From Nautilus pompilius (taxonomy: Eukaryota > Mollusca > Cephalopoda > Nautilida > Nautilidae), in assembly GCA_018389105.1 (NCBI GenBank), contig JACATO010002458.1:104501-168500 (forward strand): DNA of 64,000 nucleotides. The letters run 5' to 3'. Numbering within the stretch: position 1 is the stretch's first letter; each line of letters opens with the position of its first letter. Shown here one piece after another: positions 63,081 through 64,000 of this stretch. A model generated the notes under the pieces. It was not told the DNA's origin. It did no database searches and saw only the letters and a program-made list of their open reading frames with translations. Position numbers and translations under genes: made by a program.

Positions 63081-64000
63081 ATAATATAAAACGATGGTTC
63101 ATTGGTGCCATAGTATGAAACGATGTTCTTCCATTGGTTTCCATAATATAAAACGATGGTCTATTGGTGCCATAGTCTGAAACGATGGTCTTCCATTTAT
63201 TTCCATAATATAAAACGATGGTTCATTGGTGCCATAGTATGAAACGATGTTCTTCCATTGGTTTCCATAATATAAAACGATGGTTCATTGGTGCCATAGT
63301 CTGAAACGATGGTCTTCCATTTATTTCCATAATATAAAACGATGGTTCATTGGTGCCATAGTATGAAACGATGGTCTTCCATTGGTTTCCATAATATAAA
63401 ACGATGGTTCATTGGTGCCATAGTATGAAACGATGTTCTTCCATTGGTTTCCATAATATAAAACGATGGTTCATTGGTGCCATAGTATGAAACGATGTTC
63501 TTCCATTGGTTTCCATAATATAAAACGATGGTTCATTGGTGCCATAGTCTGAAACGATGGTCTTCCATTTATTTCCATAATATAAAACGATGGTTCATTG
63601 GTGCCATAGTATGAAACGATGGTCTTCCATTGGTTTCCATAATATAAAACGATGGTTCATTGGTGCCATAGTCTGAAACGATGGTCTTCCATTGGTTTCC
63701 ATAATATAAAACGATGGTCCATTGGTGCCATAGTCTGAAACGATGGTCTTCCATTTATTTCCATAATATAAAACGATGGTTCATTGGTGCCATAGTATGA
63801 AACGATGGTCTTCCATTGGTTTCCATAATATAAAACGATGGTTCATTGGTGCCATAGTATGAAACGATGTTCTTCCATTGGTTTCCATAATATAAAACGA
63901 TGGTTCATTGGTGCCATAGTATGAAACGATGTTCTTCCATTGGTTTCCATAATATAAAACGATGGTTCATTGGTGCCATAGTATGAAACGATGTTCTTCC

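Larger units (their letters stand above)
56815..64000. repeat. 62-bp satellite array (about 116 units), running off the window
   Basis: Each unit has two related halves. Half A is 30 bp: 'tttccataatataaaacgat' then 'ggttcattgg'. Half B is 32 bp: 'tgccatagtatgaaacgatg' then 'gtcttccattgg'. Units differ mainly at four sites: ggT/Ccattgg, agtA/Ctg, gatG/Ttctt and cattGG/TA. One unit near 59047 has a 1-bp deletion. The frames seen on the minus strand (PSFYIMETNGR type) exist because the unit lacks stops there except when 'ttcattgg' gives TGA. No transcript signals are seen. It may be heterochromatic or simply a large euchromatic satellite. Confidence 0.97.

Noticed and set aside
56641-63754. Long minus-strand frames with PSFYIMETNGR-type repeats, up to 200 codons
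   Set aside because: They follow from the 62-bp unit lacking stops in all three minus frames except where 'ttcattgg' makes TGA. Frames begin and end with satellite variants, and no start context, promoter or non-repeat domain is present.
56703-64000. CRISPR array
   Set aside because: Units are contiguous and near-identical over their whole length with no unique spacers, and the DNA is eukaryotic.

Overview
This is a eukaryotic, almost certainly animal, nuclear window. It has no compact run of genes, long stretches without credible coding, many di- and trinucleotide microsatellites, tRNA-derived SINE-like copies, and decayed DNA transposons of the Tc1/mariner and hAT (ZBED5-like) groups. The SINE-like copies with a 'tctccgggtactccggt' box, the abundant (GA)n/(CA)n tracts and the transposon types suggest a marine invertebrate. 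A mollusc is my best guess, but that is inference. I see no intact gene that I can name.

Layout. 0-0.15 kb: possible 3' end of a plus-strand gene with AATAAA. 1.2-1.8 kb: mariner-like remnant (minus) and a SINE-like copy. 3.0-4.2 kb: about 1 kb of GA then TC simple repeat, switching strand near 3508. 4.3 and 8.5 kb: two copies of a short dispersed repeat. 4.7-6.3 kb: broken ZBED5-like hAT transposase on the minus strand. 11.3 kb: complete tRNA-derived SINE with a perfect 15-bp target-site duplication. 14.55-15.78 kb: a frameshifted copy of a widespread uncharacterised invertebrate protein family, between 71-bp inverted repeats. 18.1 and 31.6 kb: two copies of one Tc1-like family, the first internally deleted. 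27.7 kb: a different Tc1-like remnant. 22.1-22.7 kb (minus): two candidate exons, one with a transmembrane helix. 37.9 and 53.4 kb: two copies of a palindromic MITE-like element. 8.7, 19.4, 25.5 and 33.8 kb: GA/CT microsatellites that share an embedded TGACGTCA-type palindrome. 44-53 kb: more SINE-like copies.

From 56.7 kb to the window end lies one satellite array (about 116 units of 62 bp, continuing past the window). Each unit is a diverged dimer of about 31 bp. Sequence variants show separate domains of higher-order repeats of 3, 4, 5 and 12 units. The left edge keeps undimerised, probably ancestral, monomers. The long readable frames in the array and in the CT/GA tracts are by-products of repetition, not genes.

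I found no working multi-gene system. The most interesting items are the satellite's higher-order architecture, the inverted-repeat-bounded element at 14.55-15.78 kb, the MITE pair, and the dispersed CRE-palindrome microsatellite.
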